Shown here: positions 43,418 through 50,576 of the stretch, one piece after another
Numbering within the stretch: the first letter of the stretch is position 1
How the letters are laid out: each line of letters opens with the position of its first letter
Source: Pseudomonas sp. A-RE-19
GTDB lineage: Bacteria; Pseudomonadota; Gammaproteobacteria; Pseudomonadales; Pseudomonadaceae
Length of the DNA: 64,000 nt
NCBI RefSeq assembly: GCF_019956555.1
Contig: NZ_JAHBDQ010000011.1
Location: forward strand, 1 to 64,000
Direction of reading: 5' to 3'
Notes under the pieces: model-generated
What the model was told of the DNA's origin: nothing
What the model saw: only the letters and a program-made list of their open reading frames with translations
Databases searched by the model: none
Program-made: the position numbers and the translations under genes

Positions 43418-44575
43418 TCAGTCGAGGATCAGGTGCGGCAAAAACCGGCTCGAGTCCTTGGTGATCAAACTGTTGTCTTCTCGCACGCCGATCCCTGCTG
43501 CCTGGTCGCCGATCACCCAGGAACCCACCAGCGTAAAGCTGTCGCCAAACTTCGGCAGCGGGGCGAATTCCTGAAGGATAAACGGCGCGTCGGTGTAGGG
43601 GCCGTCCTCTTTTACGATCAGACCGTCAGCGGTTTGCAGCTCGATGTTGGCGCCTTCCCGTGAGAAGAACGGTTTGCGCACCCAGCCTTTGGGCACTGCT
43701 TTGCCCGGGTCTGCATCGAGGTGTGCCGCGAGCAGGTTCGGATGGCCTTTATTGAAATCCCACAGCAGCGGCAAGATGCCCTTGTTGGAAATGATCGACT
43801 TCCAGGCCGGCTCGAAAAACTGTGTGTCACTCTGGGCAATCGCCGCGCCGAAGGGTTCGTGGAAGATGAACTCCCAGGCATGCAGCTTGAACAGATGAGG
43901 AATCCAGCGATCTTCTAAATCGACGAAACGTCCTTCGCTGGTGAGGCCGATGTCCTCGATATCGATGTGTCGTGATTCGATACCGACCTTTTCCGCGATC
44001 AGGCGCAAGTAGTCGGTGGTGCCTTTGTCTTCGACCGAGCCTTTCATCGAGGCGAAATAGAAGGGCTGTTTGAGTTGCAGTTGGGCAAAGGCCTGATGCA
44101 GCTTGGTGTCGATGCTGTTGAACTGGTCGGCATGCTTGGGCAGTAAGCCGCGTTCGATGCATTGCTCCAGCCAGCCCCACTGAAACGCCGCGGCCTCATA
44201 CAGGCTGGTCGGCGTGTCGTAGTTGAGTTCCAGCAACTTGGCGGGCCCGGTGCCGTTGTAGGAGAAATCCATGCGCCCATACAGGTGCGGGTGGCCTTCG
44301 AGCCATGAAGTGCGAACCATGTCGAAGAATGGCGCGGGAATGCTCAGACGCTCCAGCAACTCCTCGCTCTGAACCACGCGGGCCACCAGGTCCATGCACA
44401 TCTCATGAATCTCGGTGGTCGGGTCTTCGAGATCGTTCTCGATCTGCTTGAGCGTGAACTGGTAATACGCGCTCTCGTCCCAATAGGGTTCGTCGTCGAT
44501 GGTATGGAACAGAAAGCCAAGACTTTCGGCCGTTTGTTTCCAGTCATGACGCTCTGCGCAGAGGATTTTCTTCAT
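43418..44575 (-). CDS. Glutathionylspermidine synthase-like ATP-grasp protein (YjfC type)
   Basis: A 385-residue protein matching the C-terminal amide-ligase half of glutathionylspermidine synthetase, with no N-terminal amidase domain. Family segments include MDFSYNGTGPAKLLELNYDT, PTSLYEAAAFQWGWLEQC and VRKPFFSREGANIEL. Members such as E. coli YgiC and YjfC have the ATP-grasp fold and are thought to form a peptide-like bond, but the substrate is not settled. The start MKKILCAERHDWKQTAES is good. It lies 12 nt after the DUF1190 lipoprotein gene, the same pairing as yjfM-yjfC and ygiB-ygiC in E. coli. Confidence 0.88.
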   Translation of the reverse strand: MKKILCAERHDWKQTAESLGFLFHTIDDEPYWDESAYYQFTLKQIENDLEDPTTEIHEMCMDLVARVVQSEELLERLSIPAPFFDMVRTSWLEGHPHLYGRMDFSYNGTGPAKLLELNYDTPTSLYEAAAFQWGWLEQCIERGLLPKHADQFNSIDTKLHQAFAQLQLKQPFYFASMKGSVEDKGTTDYLRLIAEKVGIESRHIDIEDIGLTSEGRFVDLEDRWIPHLFKLHAWEFIFHEPFGAAIAQSDTQFFEPAWKSIISNKGILPLLWDFNKGHPNLLAAHLDADPGKAVPKGWVRKPFFSREGANIELQTADGLIVKEDGPYTDAPFILQEFAPLPKFGDSFTLVGSWVIGDQAAGIGVREDNSLITKDSSRFLPHLILD

Positions 44576-44587
44576 GGCACTCGTTCC

Positions 44588-45316
44588 TTAACTGCTCGAC
44601 CCGCCAAAGCTCTTGCTCGATCCGCCCCAGCCGCTGCGTGCGCTGGCCTGGCTGCCGAAGCCGCCGCGGGAAGTGGAGGCCGCAACAGACACCGGCTTAC
44701 TACGGGTGATGGTGTCGGTGTAACTGCCGCTGCTGCCGTAGCGCGCCTGATTGGACCTGTTGAAGGTTGAACCTGACGATACCCGCTGGCTGAGTGTCGA
44801 GGACGAGTAGTCACCGCGATCATCGCGATAGCGATAGACCGGTTCGGAGTAGTAACTGTTGCGGTTGTTGCTGAGCATGTTGCCGATCAGCAGCCCGGTC
44901 AGCAGGCTGCTACCGGAGAATCCCGACCCAGCGGCAGTCGCTTCCGAAGCGGGTAATTTTGACTTGGCTGCGTCTACTTCGGATTGCGTCACTTCACCAT
45001 CGGCACTCAGCTCGAAACCGCCGAGCTTGGGGATGAACTTGCCGGCGGAATCCTGCTGACACCAGTCGGCAACAAAGTCGGCGTCGCAATCGGCCTGGTT
45101 GTCGTATACCGGCGCAATGCTTCGATGTTGGGCCATGGCCTTCATATAGGCGTCAGAACAGATGTCGACCGGGAGCTTTTCATCGGCGCACTGCTGGACG
45201 GACTGGAAGTTGTACTTTTTGTGTATCTCGTAGGTTTTTTCCGTCGGCCCGCAGCCTGATATCGCCATGGCGACCGACGCGGCCAGCGAGAGCTGAACGT
45301 ACTTGCTTCGTTTCAT
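44588..45316 (-). CDS. DUF1190 family lipoprotein (YjfM/YgiB type)
   Basis: A 242-residue protein with a lipoprotein signal: MKRSKYVQLSLAASVAMAIS then lipobox ISGC, acylated at Cys22. The mature N-terminal half has spaced cysteines (QQCADEKLPVDICSDAYMKA, ADCDADFVADWCQQ) typical of DUF1190. The C-terminal 100 residues are low complexity, rich in Ser, Gly, Tyr and Arg. Function unknown. It lies 19 nt after the DUF350 gene and 12 nt before the ATP-grasp gene, so the lipoprotein and ligase probably act together. Confidence 0.87.
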   Translation of the reverse strand: MKRSKYVQLSLAASVAMAISGCGPTEKTYEIHKKYNFQSVQQCADEKLPVDICSDAYMKAMAQHRSIAPVYDNQADCDADFVADWCQQDSAGKFIPKLGGFELSADGEVTQSEVDAAKSKLPASEATAAGSGFSGSSLLTGLLIGNMLSNNRNSYYSEPVYRYRDDRGDYSSSTLSQRVSSGSTFNRSNQARYGSSGSYTDTITRSKPVSVAASTSRGGFGSQASARSGWGGSSKSFGGSSS

Positions 45317-45335
45317 CGGGATCTCCGTGGCGCAA

Positions 45336-45764
45336 TCAGTTCTGGGAAGGGGTCATGCACGCGGCGTTCAACATGCCGACGCTGATGGCCACTGCCGCAA
45401 CATAGATACCCGCAGCGATTTCGCCTTTTTTAATGCGTTCAGAGGCGCCTTTGAGCACCAGGCTGGTCACCAGAAACGCCAGCAGTTGTACGAACGCGGC
45501 GATCACTGCCCAGACGACGAAATCCAGAATGCTGATCGAGTAGGCAATCACATTGCTGGCCGGAATGGCGAAACCGATGATGGCGCCACCCAGCGCGATC
45601 GCGGCCGCAACGTTACCCGAACGGATCAGTTCGAACTCCCGGTGCGGGGTGATTCGGGTGTAGATGAACTGGAACAATGCGAACAGCACGGCGGCGCCGA
45701 GGATGTACGAAACAAACCCGAGCACGGCGGCTTTATTCAGGGAGATGGAGAGCGCTTCAAGCAT
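45336..45764 (-). CDS. DUF350 membrane protein (YjfL type)
   Basis: A 142-residue protein with four predicted membrane helices (about 12-35, 52-75, 82-105 and 117-137). AAAIALGGAIIGFAIPASNV is a typical DUF350 sequence. Function unknown. It belongs to the yjf-like gene run, 14 nt after the DUF2491 gene. Confidence 0.85.
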   Translation of the reverse strand: MLEALSISLNKAAVLGFVSYILGAAVLFALFQFIYTRITPHREFELIRSGNVAAAIALGGAIIGFAIPASNVIAYSISILDFVVWAVIAAFVQLLAFLVTSLVLKGASERIKKGEIAAGIYVAAVAISVGMLNAACMTPSQN

Positions 45765-45778
45765 GGACTTCTTCCTTC

Positions 45779-46453
45779 TTAAAAAGTGTTCAGGTCAGTG
45801 GTGTACAGCGATATGCCCAGCGAAGTGCTCAAGCTGATGGTGCCTTCGGCGTCTTCTTCGACGGAAAACAGCAGAAATTCCCGGCGATCGGTCAGGCCGG
45901 TTTCGCGGGCGTACAGCATTGAACGGTGCTCGATGTTGTAGGACTCATTCGGATTTTTCAGCTGTTCGCTCAGCGCTACCAGTTCTGTCTGGCCATTCTC
46001 GGTGCCCCATTCGCGGGTGTATTCGACACCGTTATGGGTGTAGGTCGGCAGCCCGATCAGGCTTTGAGGGCCGGCCAGCCGACTCAGCTCCGCTTCACTG
46101 TTGATGGTGACGTAACTGAGGTAATTGAACAGGATCACCGACTCGACCTGTCCGGCGATATCGCCGGTGGTGTGCACTTGCAGCCAGTAGTCTTCGTCGT
46201 TCATGTAATAGCGTGACAGCCAGTTCGACTGCCCGAGATCAACAGTGCCAGCGCTCCAGATCTGTTGGGAGCCAGGGATGCCCACGGTGGTGTTGCCGTC
46301 GAGCAACAACTTCAAGGTGGTGTCGAACATCACCTCTTTGCCCAATGCCAGGCCCAGCGGCCCGGTGGCGGGCAGGGTTTCATTGGCTGTCCATTTCGAT
46401 TCCGTATTCGCTTTCGGGGCCTCAAGCCCCATCAACTGTTTAAACCATCCCAT
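45779..46453 (-). CDS. DUF2491 family protein (YjfK type)
   Basis: A 224-residue soluble protein starting MGWFKQLMGLEAPKANTESK from the ATG at 46453. The frame is open further upstream into the channel gene, but this start matches the family. It overlaps the upstream channel gene by 14 nt, a sign of translational coupling. No catalytic motif is visible; the sequence is acidic and beta-rich in appearance. The assignment rests on similarity to E. coli YjfK and on the neighbours. Confidence 0.82.
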   Translation of the reverse strand: MGWFKQLMGLEAPKANTESKWTANETLPATGPLGLALGKEVMFDTTLKLLLDGNTTVGIPGSQQIWSAGTVDLGQSNWLSRYYMNDEDYWLQVHTTGDIAGQVESVILFNYLSYVTINSEAELSRLAGPQSLIGLPTYTHNGVEYTREWGTENGQTELVALSEQLKNPNESYNIEHRSMLYARETGLTDRREFLLFSVEEDAEGTISLSTSLGISLYTTDLNTF

Positions 46454-47474
46454 TGGAGATTTCCTTGAGGCGAGTGGAGGCGATGTAGAAGAGTTCGCCG
46501 CCCTCAACGCGAGTGGCGCCGGGCGGGTTGATCGAAGGCTGTCGGGCGCCTTTGGCGCGGTAGCCGATAAGGGTCGCGTTATGGTGCTCTTTCATCCGTG
46601 CGTACAGATCGCCGAACGTTGTTTCAAAAGCCTCGGGCAGTTTCATCAGGTACTGGGTGGCACCTTGGCCCACGCACAGCAATTCATTGATGACCACTGA
46701 CGAGCCCGGATCCTGAGAGGCGCGCACCAACATCTCGATGGCCATGCTTGAGGTGCACTCAAGGCTGGGTGCGTAGGCGCTGGCGAGCGCAGCGATTTCA
46801 CTTTCATTGAAGTGGGCGACCACATGCCCGACAGGGCTCAGCTGATTGACCGCCAGCACGGTGGCCAGGGTCAGATCGTCTGAATGGGTGCGCACCAGGA
46901 CGCGCTCGGCACCCGGTACGCCAGCACGCAGCAAAAGCGCGGCAGAGGACAGGCTTTCGCCTTTGATAAACGCCGCTTTGCCCGGCATGGGGTTTTCTTC
47001 GAGGTCGCAATCGCAAATGACAATCAGGTTGTCATTGGACGTTTCGTCCTGCAGCAATAATTCAATGACCCGCTCGCTGGACGCGCCTTCCCAGCCGATG
47101 AGAACGGTATGCCCGACCTTGCCGGTGAAATCGCCTTTGCCCTTCATGCCTTTTCTCCATACATCGATGACACTGCTGGTGGTTTTGCCAATGGCTGCCG
47201 TCAGCAGCGCAATGCCCCCGAGCATGACCCAGGTAGCCACGAAAATTCGTCCCGCCGATGTCAGTGGCGCGAGATCGCCGTAGCCGACGGTGAGTGTGGT
47301 GGTGAGATAGAAGTAGGTAAACGTGGCGGGGGCGGTGAGGTGTTGTTCGCCCAGAAGCACCAGGCCGATATAGGCCGTGCTCAGGTGTATGCCCAGCGCA
47401 ATGGCCAGACCTGCCCAGCCGAACCGATGGAAGAAGGTCGAGGCGTACGCGCGCAATAAAAGGAAAATCGACAT
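46440..47474 (-). CDS. Two-TM potassium channel with C-terminal nucleotide-binding (RCK/TrkA-N-like) domain
   Basis: A 344-residue membrane protein. Helices at about 18-40 and 75-98 flank a pore loop with the selectivity filter TVGYGD at residues 62-67. The cytosolic part from about 115 onward (GKVGHTVLIGWEGASSERVI, then LIVICDCDLEENPMPGKAAF and GVPGAERVLVRTHSDDLTLA) looks like an RCK-type Rossmann domain that gates potassium channels. The start at 47474 (MSIFLLLRAY) is preferred over the ATG at 47501 because the latter has its AGGA directly against the codon. It lies between the rhomboid and DUF2491 genes. Confidence 0.88.
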   Translation of the reverse strand: MSIFLLLRAYASTFFHRFGWAGLAIALGIHLSTAYIGLVLLGEQHLTAPATFTYFYLTTTLTVGYGDLAPLTSAGRIFVATWVMLGGIALLTAAIGKTTSSVIDVWRKGMKGKGDFTGKVGHTVLIGWEGASSERVIELLLQDETSNDNLIVICDCDLEENPMPGKAAFIKGESLSSAALLLRAGVPGAERVLVRTHSDDLTLATVLAVNQLSPVGHVVAHFNESEIAALASAYAPSLECTSSMAIEMLVRASQDPGSSVVINELLCVGQGATQYLMKLPEAFETTFGDLYARMKEHHNATLIGYRAKGARQPSINPPGATRVEGGELFYIASTRLKEISNGMV

Positions 47475-47545
47475 TACATCCCTGACTCCGTGGGGGCTCA
47501 TTCCTGGCGACGTAATCGCTCTGGCGTCTGAGTGCTCAAGTGCGG

Positions 47546-48109
47546 TTACCGGGCGGCATTAAACCTGCTGCGCGGCGTAGATAACAGTACCTTGGCTGCA
47601 ATAAATCCGGCGATTGCGCCAAAGATATGCCCTTCGAAGGACATGCCCTGGCGAGGAAGGAAGCCAAAGATCAAGCCGCCATAGAGCAGGACCACGACAC
47701 TGGCCGTTATCAGGTTGCTCCAGCTCCTCTGGAACCAGGCGCGCGACAGGAGGTACGCCCACAGCCCGAATACCCATCCGCTGGCACCGATGTGTACACC
47801 TGCAAAACCGAACAGCCAGACCAGCGAACCGCCCAGCAGAATAATGATGGCGCTGACGGCCATGAACCGGTTGAGCCCTTCGACGATGACCAGGGTACCC
47901 AGGATTAAAAAGGCAATCAGGTTGGTGCTCAGGTGCGCAAAGGACCCGTGCAAGAAAGGCGAGGTGATGATGCCGACCAGTCCGTGCAATGTTCTCGGCA
48001 CCAGGCCGAAGGCAACAAGGCTGTAGCCGGTCGCCACATTGAGCAGTTGCAGCGCAATCATGAAGATGGCTACACCTGCGATTGTCTTGAAACCCTTCAG
48101 GGCATCCAT
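47546..48109 (-). CDS. Rhomboid-family intramembrane serine protease
   Basis: A 187-residue, six-helix membrane protein. The catalytic dyad is visible: Ser110 in HIGASGWVFG and His161 in FEGHIFGAIAGFIAA. The HGSFAHLSTN motif (His54, His59, Asn63), which helps form the oxyanion hole, is also present. Rhomboids cleave membrane protein segments; the substrate here is unknown. The gene is 71 nt upstream of the channel gene and is separated from the pspA-like gene by a REP doublet. Confidence 0.88.
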   Translation of the reverse strand: MDALKGFKTIAGVAIFMIALQLLNVATGYSLVAFGLVPRTLHGLVGIITSPFLHGSFAHLSTNLIAFLILGTLVIVEGLNRFMAVSAIIILLGGSLVWLFGFAGVHIGASGWVFGLWAYLLSRAWFQRSWSNLITASVVVLLYGGLIFGFLPRQGMSFEGHIFGAIAGFIAAKVLLSTPRSRFNAAR

Positions 48110-48158
48110 CCGTGACCTCGACTCAACTCGACTCGACGAAAATTGAAGCGCAACCCAT

Positions 48159-48246
48159 TGTGGGAGCGAGCCTGCTCGCGAAGCGTTGTGTCAGCAACAT
48201 TGATGTCGACTGACACTCCCTCTTCGCGAGCAGGCTCGCTCCCACA
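48159..48246. repeat. REP doublet (REPIN), TGTGGGAGCGAGCC variant
   Basis: TGTGGGAGCGAGCCTGCTCG with CGAAG and its inverted partner flank a spacer of about 40 nt. It lies inside the yjf-like operon, between the PspA-type and rhomboid genes, where it could shield upstream mRNA or lower downstream expression. Confidence 0.9.
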
Positions 48247-48272
48247 GGTTATGCATCCGGCACGTGAGTCGA

Positions 48273-48971
48273 TTACTCGGCCGATTTCTTTTTCAGGCGT
48301 TCCAGAATCGCATTGGCGCTGCCTTCGTTCGGCGTGATGCCGGCTTCGCGCAGCTTGCGCTCCAGGTCGGTGCCGGTCGACGCGTCGGCCAGTTCGTCCT
48401 GGGCGTTCAGTTCAGCGGCGCGTTGCTGCTGCTTGGCCTGCAGGCGGTTCAGAGTACCGACGGCGGTTTCCAGCTTGCCGTTGGCGCCGCCACTGGCGAT
48501 CGAAGCACTGACCTGGGCTTTCTGTACGCTTTCACGGGCCTTGGCCATGTCCACTTGCTGACGCAGGCTTTTGATGCGGCTTTCGGCCTTGGTGATGTCT
48601 TTGCGCATGTTGTCCGCATAACCACCGAATTCGGTGGCCTGCTTTTGCTCGACATCCAGTTCATTGGTCAGGGTCGAAATGGCTTCGGCCACTTCCAGTG
48701 CCAGGTCTTCGCGGTTGGCCTGGATGGCGGCCAGGGCCTTGGATTCCAGATCCTTGATCTTGGCGTTGTACTCGCTGACGCGATCGGCCGACAGTTTGTG
48801 CTTGGCCATGATGGTGACCAACTCACGCTTGGCGTTGGCCAGCGCGCTGTCAGCATCGCGAATTTCCTGGTCGAGGATGCGCAGGGCCTGTTGGTCGACG
48901 ATCGATTCGCCGACTTCATTGGCACCGCCACGCAGCGCGGTGAACAATTTGCTCCAGATGGACTGAGTCAT
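48273..48971 (-). CDS. PspA/IM30 family protein (YjfJ type)
   Basis: A 232-residue, highly charged alpha-helical protein of the PspA/IM30 family: MTQSIWSKLFTALRGGANEV (amphipathic start), then long coiled coils from about 25 to 185, with a C-terminal region ELADASTGTDLERKLREAGI. PspA proteins polymerise on damaged inner membrane and preserve the proton motive force. No pspF, pspB or pspC lies nearby. The neighbours are instead the yjf set, so it is the YjfJ paralogue rather than the classic PspA. It lies 24 nt after the DUF2170 gene. Confidence 0.9.
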   Translation of the reverse strand: MTQSIWSKLFTALRGGANEVGESIVDQQALRILDQEIRDADSALANAKRELVTIMAKHKLSADRVSEYNAKIKDLESKALAAIQANREDLALEVAEAISTLTNELDVEQKQATEFGGYADNMRKDITKAESRIKSLRQQVDMAKARESVQKAQVSASIASGGANGKLETAVGTLNRLQAKQQQRAAELNAQDELADASTGTDLERKLREAGITPNEGSANAILERLKKKSAE

Positions 48972-48995
48972 TGGATATTTCCTGTTCCCGAAAAA

Positions 48996-49685
48996 TTAGA
49001 TGAAGAAACGTTCAAAGGCTTCGCTGGCGCGCTGGACGTTGTCGACGAGGGTTTTCACCTCGGTCACGACGTTGGTCAGGCTGGAGTCGGAGCTCAGTGC
49101 GCCGAACATGTTGTAAACGACCTGGCCGTTGGGCATGGACTCGATACCGATCGAGGACAGCGGGAACATTTCCCGGCTGCGCAGAACGGCATCGTTGAAG
49201 GCCGGTACGTCCTTGATCGACTCGACGTCCACCAGCACGGTGTCGACGATGATTTGCTCGCCCACCACCGCGATGTAAATCGGCAAGCCACCGAAATCGT
49301 TCATTTCCAGCTTGATGCTGGACTCGGAGCCTTGAACGAGGGAAAGGGTGATGTCGTTGGAAACCACGTCATCAAGGGCCTGAAGGGCGCTGAAGAGGCG
49401 GTCGATGTTCCAGTTAGTACCTGCGCTCATGTAATTCTCCGACATGAATGAGCCAGCCAGGATCGGTTGGCGTAGCTGTTTCTCCATCTGCTTGAGCAGG
49501 CTTCGGTTTTCGGGAAGCACCCAAGTCTCGTGTTTCACATAACCGGCGGCACCCAGGCCCGCGCGCATCTGCTTCATGTAGAAGCTGGATGGTTTTTTCG
49601 CGGATGGTTTCGAGCGCTCTCCCTTGCGGCTCGCTGAATCGGTAACAGACCCGGCAGGCGGATCTGATGGAGAGCTGCTTTTCAT
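48996..49685 (-). CDS. DUF2170 family protein (YjfI type), N-terminally extended
   Basis: A 229-residue protein. The C-terminal part from about residue 90 (NWNIDRLFSALQALDDVVSN, then FGGLPIYIAVVGEQIIVDTV) matches the DUF2170/YjfI family of about 135 residues. The N-terminal 35 residues are Ser/Lys/Pro rich. They are followed by SFYMKQMRAGLGAAGYVKHE and WVLPENRSLLKQMEKQLRQP, which could be a small ribbon-helix-helix-like DNA-binding unit (inference). It is the first gene of the operon, behind the two palindromes. Function unknown. Confidence 0.82.
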   Translation of the reverse strand: MKSSSPSDPPAGSVTDSASRKGERSKPSAKKPSSFYMKQMRAGLGAAGYVKHETWVLPENRSLLKQMEKQLRQPILAGSFMSENYMSAGTNWNIDRLFSALQALDDVVSNDITLSLVQGSESSIKLEMNDFGGLPIYIAVVGEQIIVDTVLVDVESIKDVPAFNDAVLRSREMFPLSSIGIESMPNGQVVYNMFGALSSDSSLTNVVTEVKTLVDNVQRASEAFERFFI

Positions 49686-49708
49686 GATGCTGACCCCGTA
49701 GTGAAAAA

Positions 49709-49720
49709 CTCACGCGTGAG
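49709..49720. promoter_or_regulatory. Promoter-proximal palindromic operator
   Basis: CTCACGCGTGAG, a perfect 12-bp palindrome, sits over the predicted transcription start of the yjf-like operon. It lies within a wider dyad with GTAGTG and CACTAC at 49698-49703 and 49724-49729. An identical copy lies 46 bp upstream relative to transcription. Confidence 0.75.
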
Positions 49721-49722
49721 AA

Positions 49723-49751
49723 ACACTACAGGCAATTTTGGCGAACCTCAA
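49723..49751 (-). promoter_or_regulatory. Candidate promoter of the yjf-like operon
   Basis: On the - strand TTGAGG (49751-49746) and TAGTGT (49728-49723) are 17 bp apart. Both hexamers match the consensus weakly, which suits a promoter that depends on or is held by a regulator. It is framed by the two identical palindromes. Confidence 0.45.
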
Positions 49752-49754
49752 TAG

Positions 49755-49766
49755 CTCACGCGTGAG
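49755..49766. promoter_or_regulatory. Promoter-distal palindromic operator
   Basis: Second perfect copy of CTCACGCGTGAG, just upstream of the candidate -35 on the - strand. The two centres are 46 bp apart. Confidence 0.75.
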
Positions 49767-49839
49767 ACTTTTTTAGACTGTTGCACCGGCGTATGACAAG
49801 AAGGTCCATCACTCAATGCCAGTCAGTGAGTGCAATCCA

Positions 49840-49920
49840 TGTGGGAGCGAGCCTGCTCGCGAAAGCGGTGTTTCAGGCAACGTCAATGTTGACTGTGCCG
49901 CTGCCTTCGCGAGCAGGTTC
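49840..49920. repeat. REP doublet with decayed right arm
   Basis: The left arm TGTGGGAGCGAGCCTGCTCG is intact. The right arm stops matching after CTTCGCGAGCAGG, ending in TTCCTCATC just before the stop codon of the cysteine hydrolase gene. It lies between two - strand genes and may serve as a 3' end structure. Confidence 0.82.
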
Positions 49921-49925
49921 CTCAT

Positions 49926-50474
49926 CTAACCCGCCAGAAAGTCGTCGGTGGACACCACGCTGGCATAGGCAAAACCCAGGGCCGACATGAAGGCCGCGTG
50001 CACATGGGCGGCCGGGACGGTGACGCCGTTGAACTCCAGGTCACGGGTGGCACAGGCGTCGTGAATCACCGTGACGGTGTAGCCAAGGTCGGCGGCGGCG
50101 CGGGTGATGCCGTCGATGCACATGTGGCTCATGCTGCCGACGACAACCAGTTCCTTGATGGCTTGCTCGTCGAGGATCGACTTCAGATCGGTTTCGCGGA
50201 ACGAGTTGACGAAGTGCTTGAGCACCACTGGCTCATCGGCGCGGTTGAGGACTTTGGGGTGCAACTTCGCCCCTTCGGAACCCGGGGTGAAGAACGGTGC
50301 GGTGTTGGAGGTGAATTCGTGGCGGATGTGCACCACCGGATCACCGGTCTCGCGAAACGCCTGAATCAACCGTGCGGCGTTGTCCGCTGCGGCGTCGGCG
50401 CCCACCAGCGGCCACTTGCCCTGGGGGAAGTAGTCGTTTTGGATATCGACTACGATGAGTGCTTGCTTGGCCAT
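49926..50474 (-). CDS. Cysteine hydrolase, isochorismatase family
   Basis: A 182-residue isochorismatase-like hydrolase. The catalytic residues are Asp10 (VVDIQNDYF), Lys86 (VVLKHFVNSF) and Cys119 (SMSHMCIDG), with the cis-peptide VVGS turn before the cysteine. The ATG at 50474 (MAKQALIVVDIQ) is the family start; the frame is open upstream without support. The substrate is unknown; relatives include nicotinamidases and other amidases. It is divergent from a GlxA-type regulator, which may control it. Confidence 0.88.
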   Translation of the reverse strand: MAKQALIVVDIQNDYFPQGKWPLVGADAAADNAARLIQAFRETGDPVVHIRHEFTSNTAPFFTPGSEGAKLHPKVLNRADEPVVLKHFVNSFRETDLKSILDEQAIKELVVVGSMSHMCIDGITRAAADLGYTVTVIHDACATRDLEFNGVTVPAAHVHAAFMSALGFAYASVVSTDDFLAG

Positions 50475-50576
50475 GAGTATTTCCTCGAAGTGTGTGTCAG
50501 GTGTGGAATCAAGTATCGGGTTTAGCGGGCTGTTCGAGGATTGGCCGCACCGACAATAGCAGGGGGAAAACTGACA

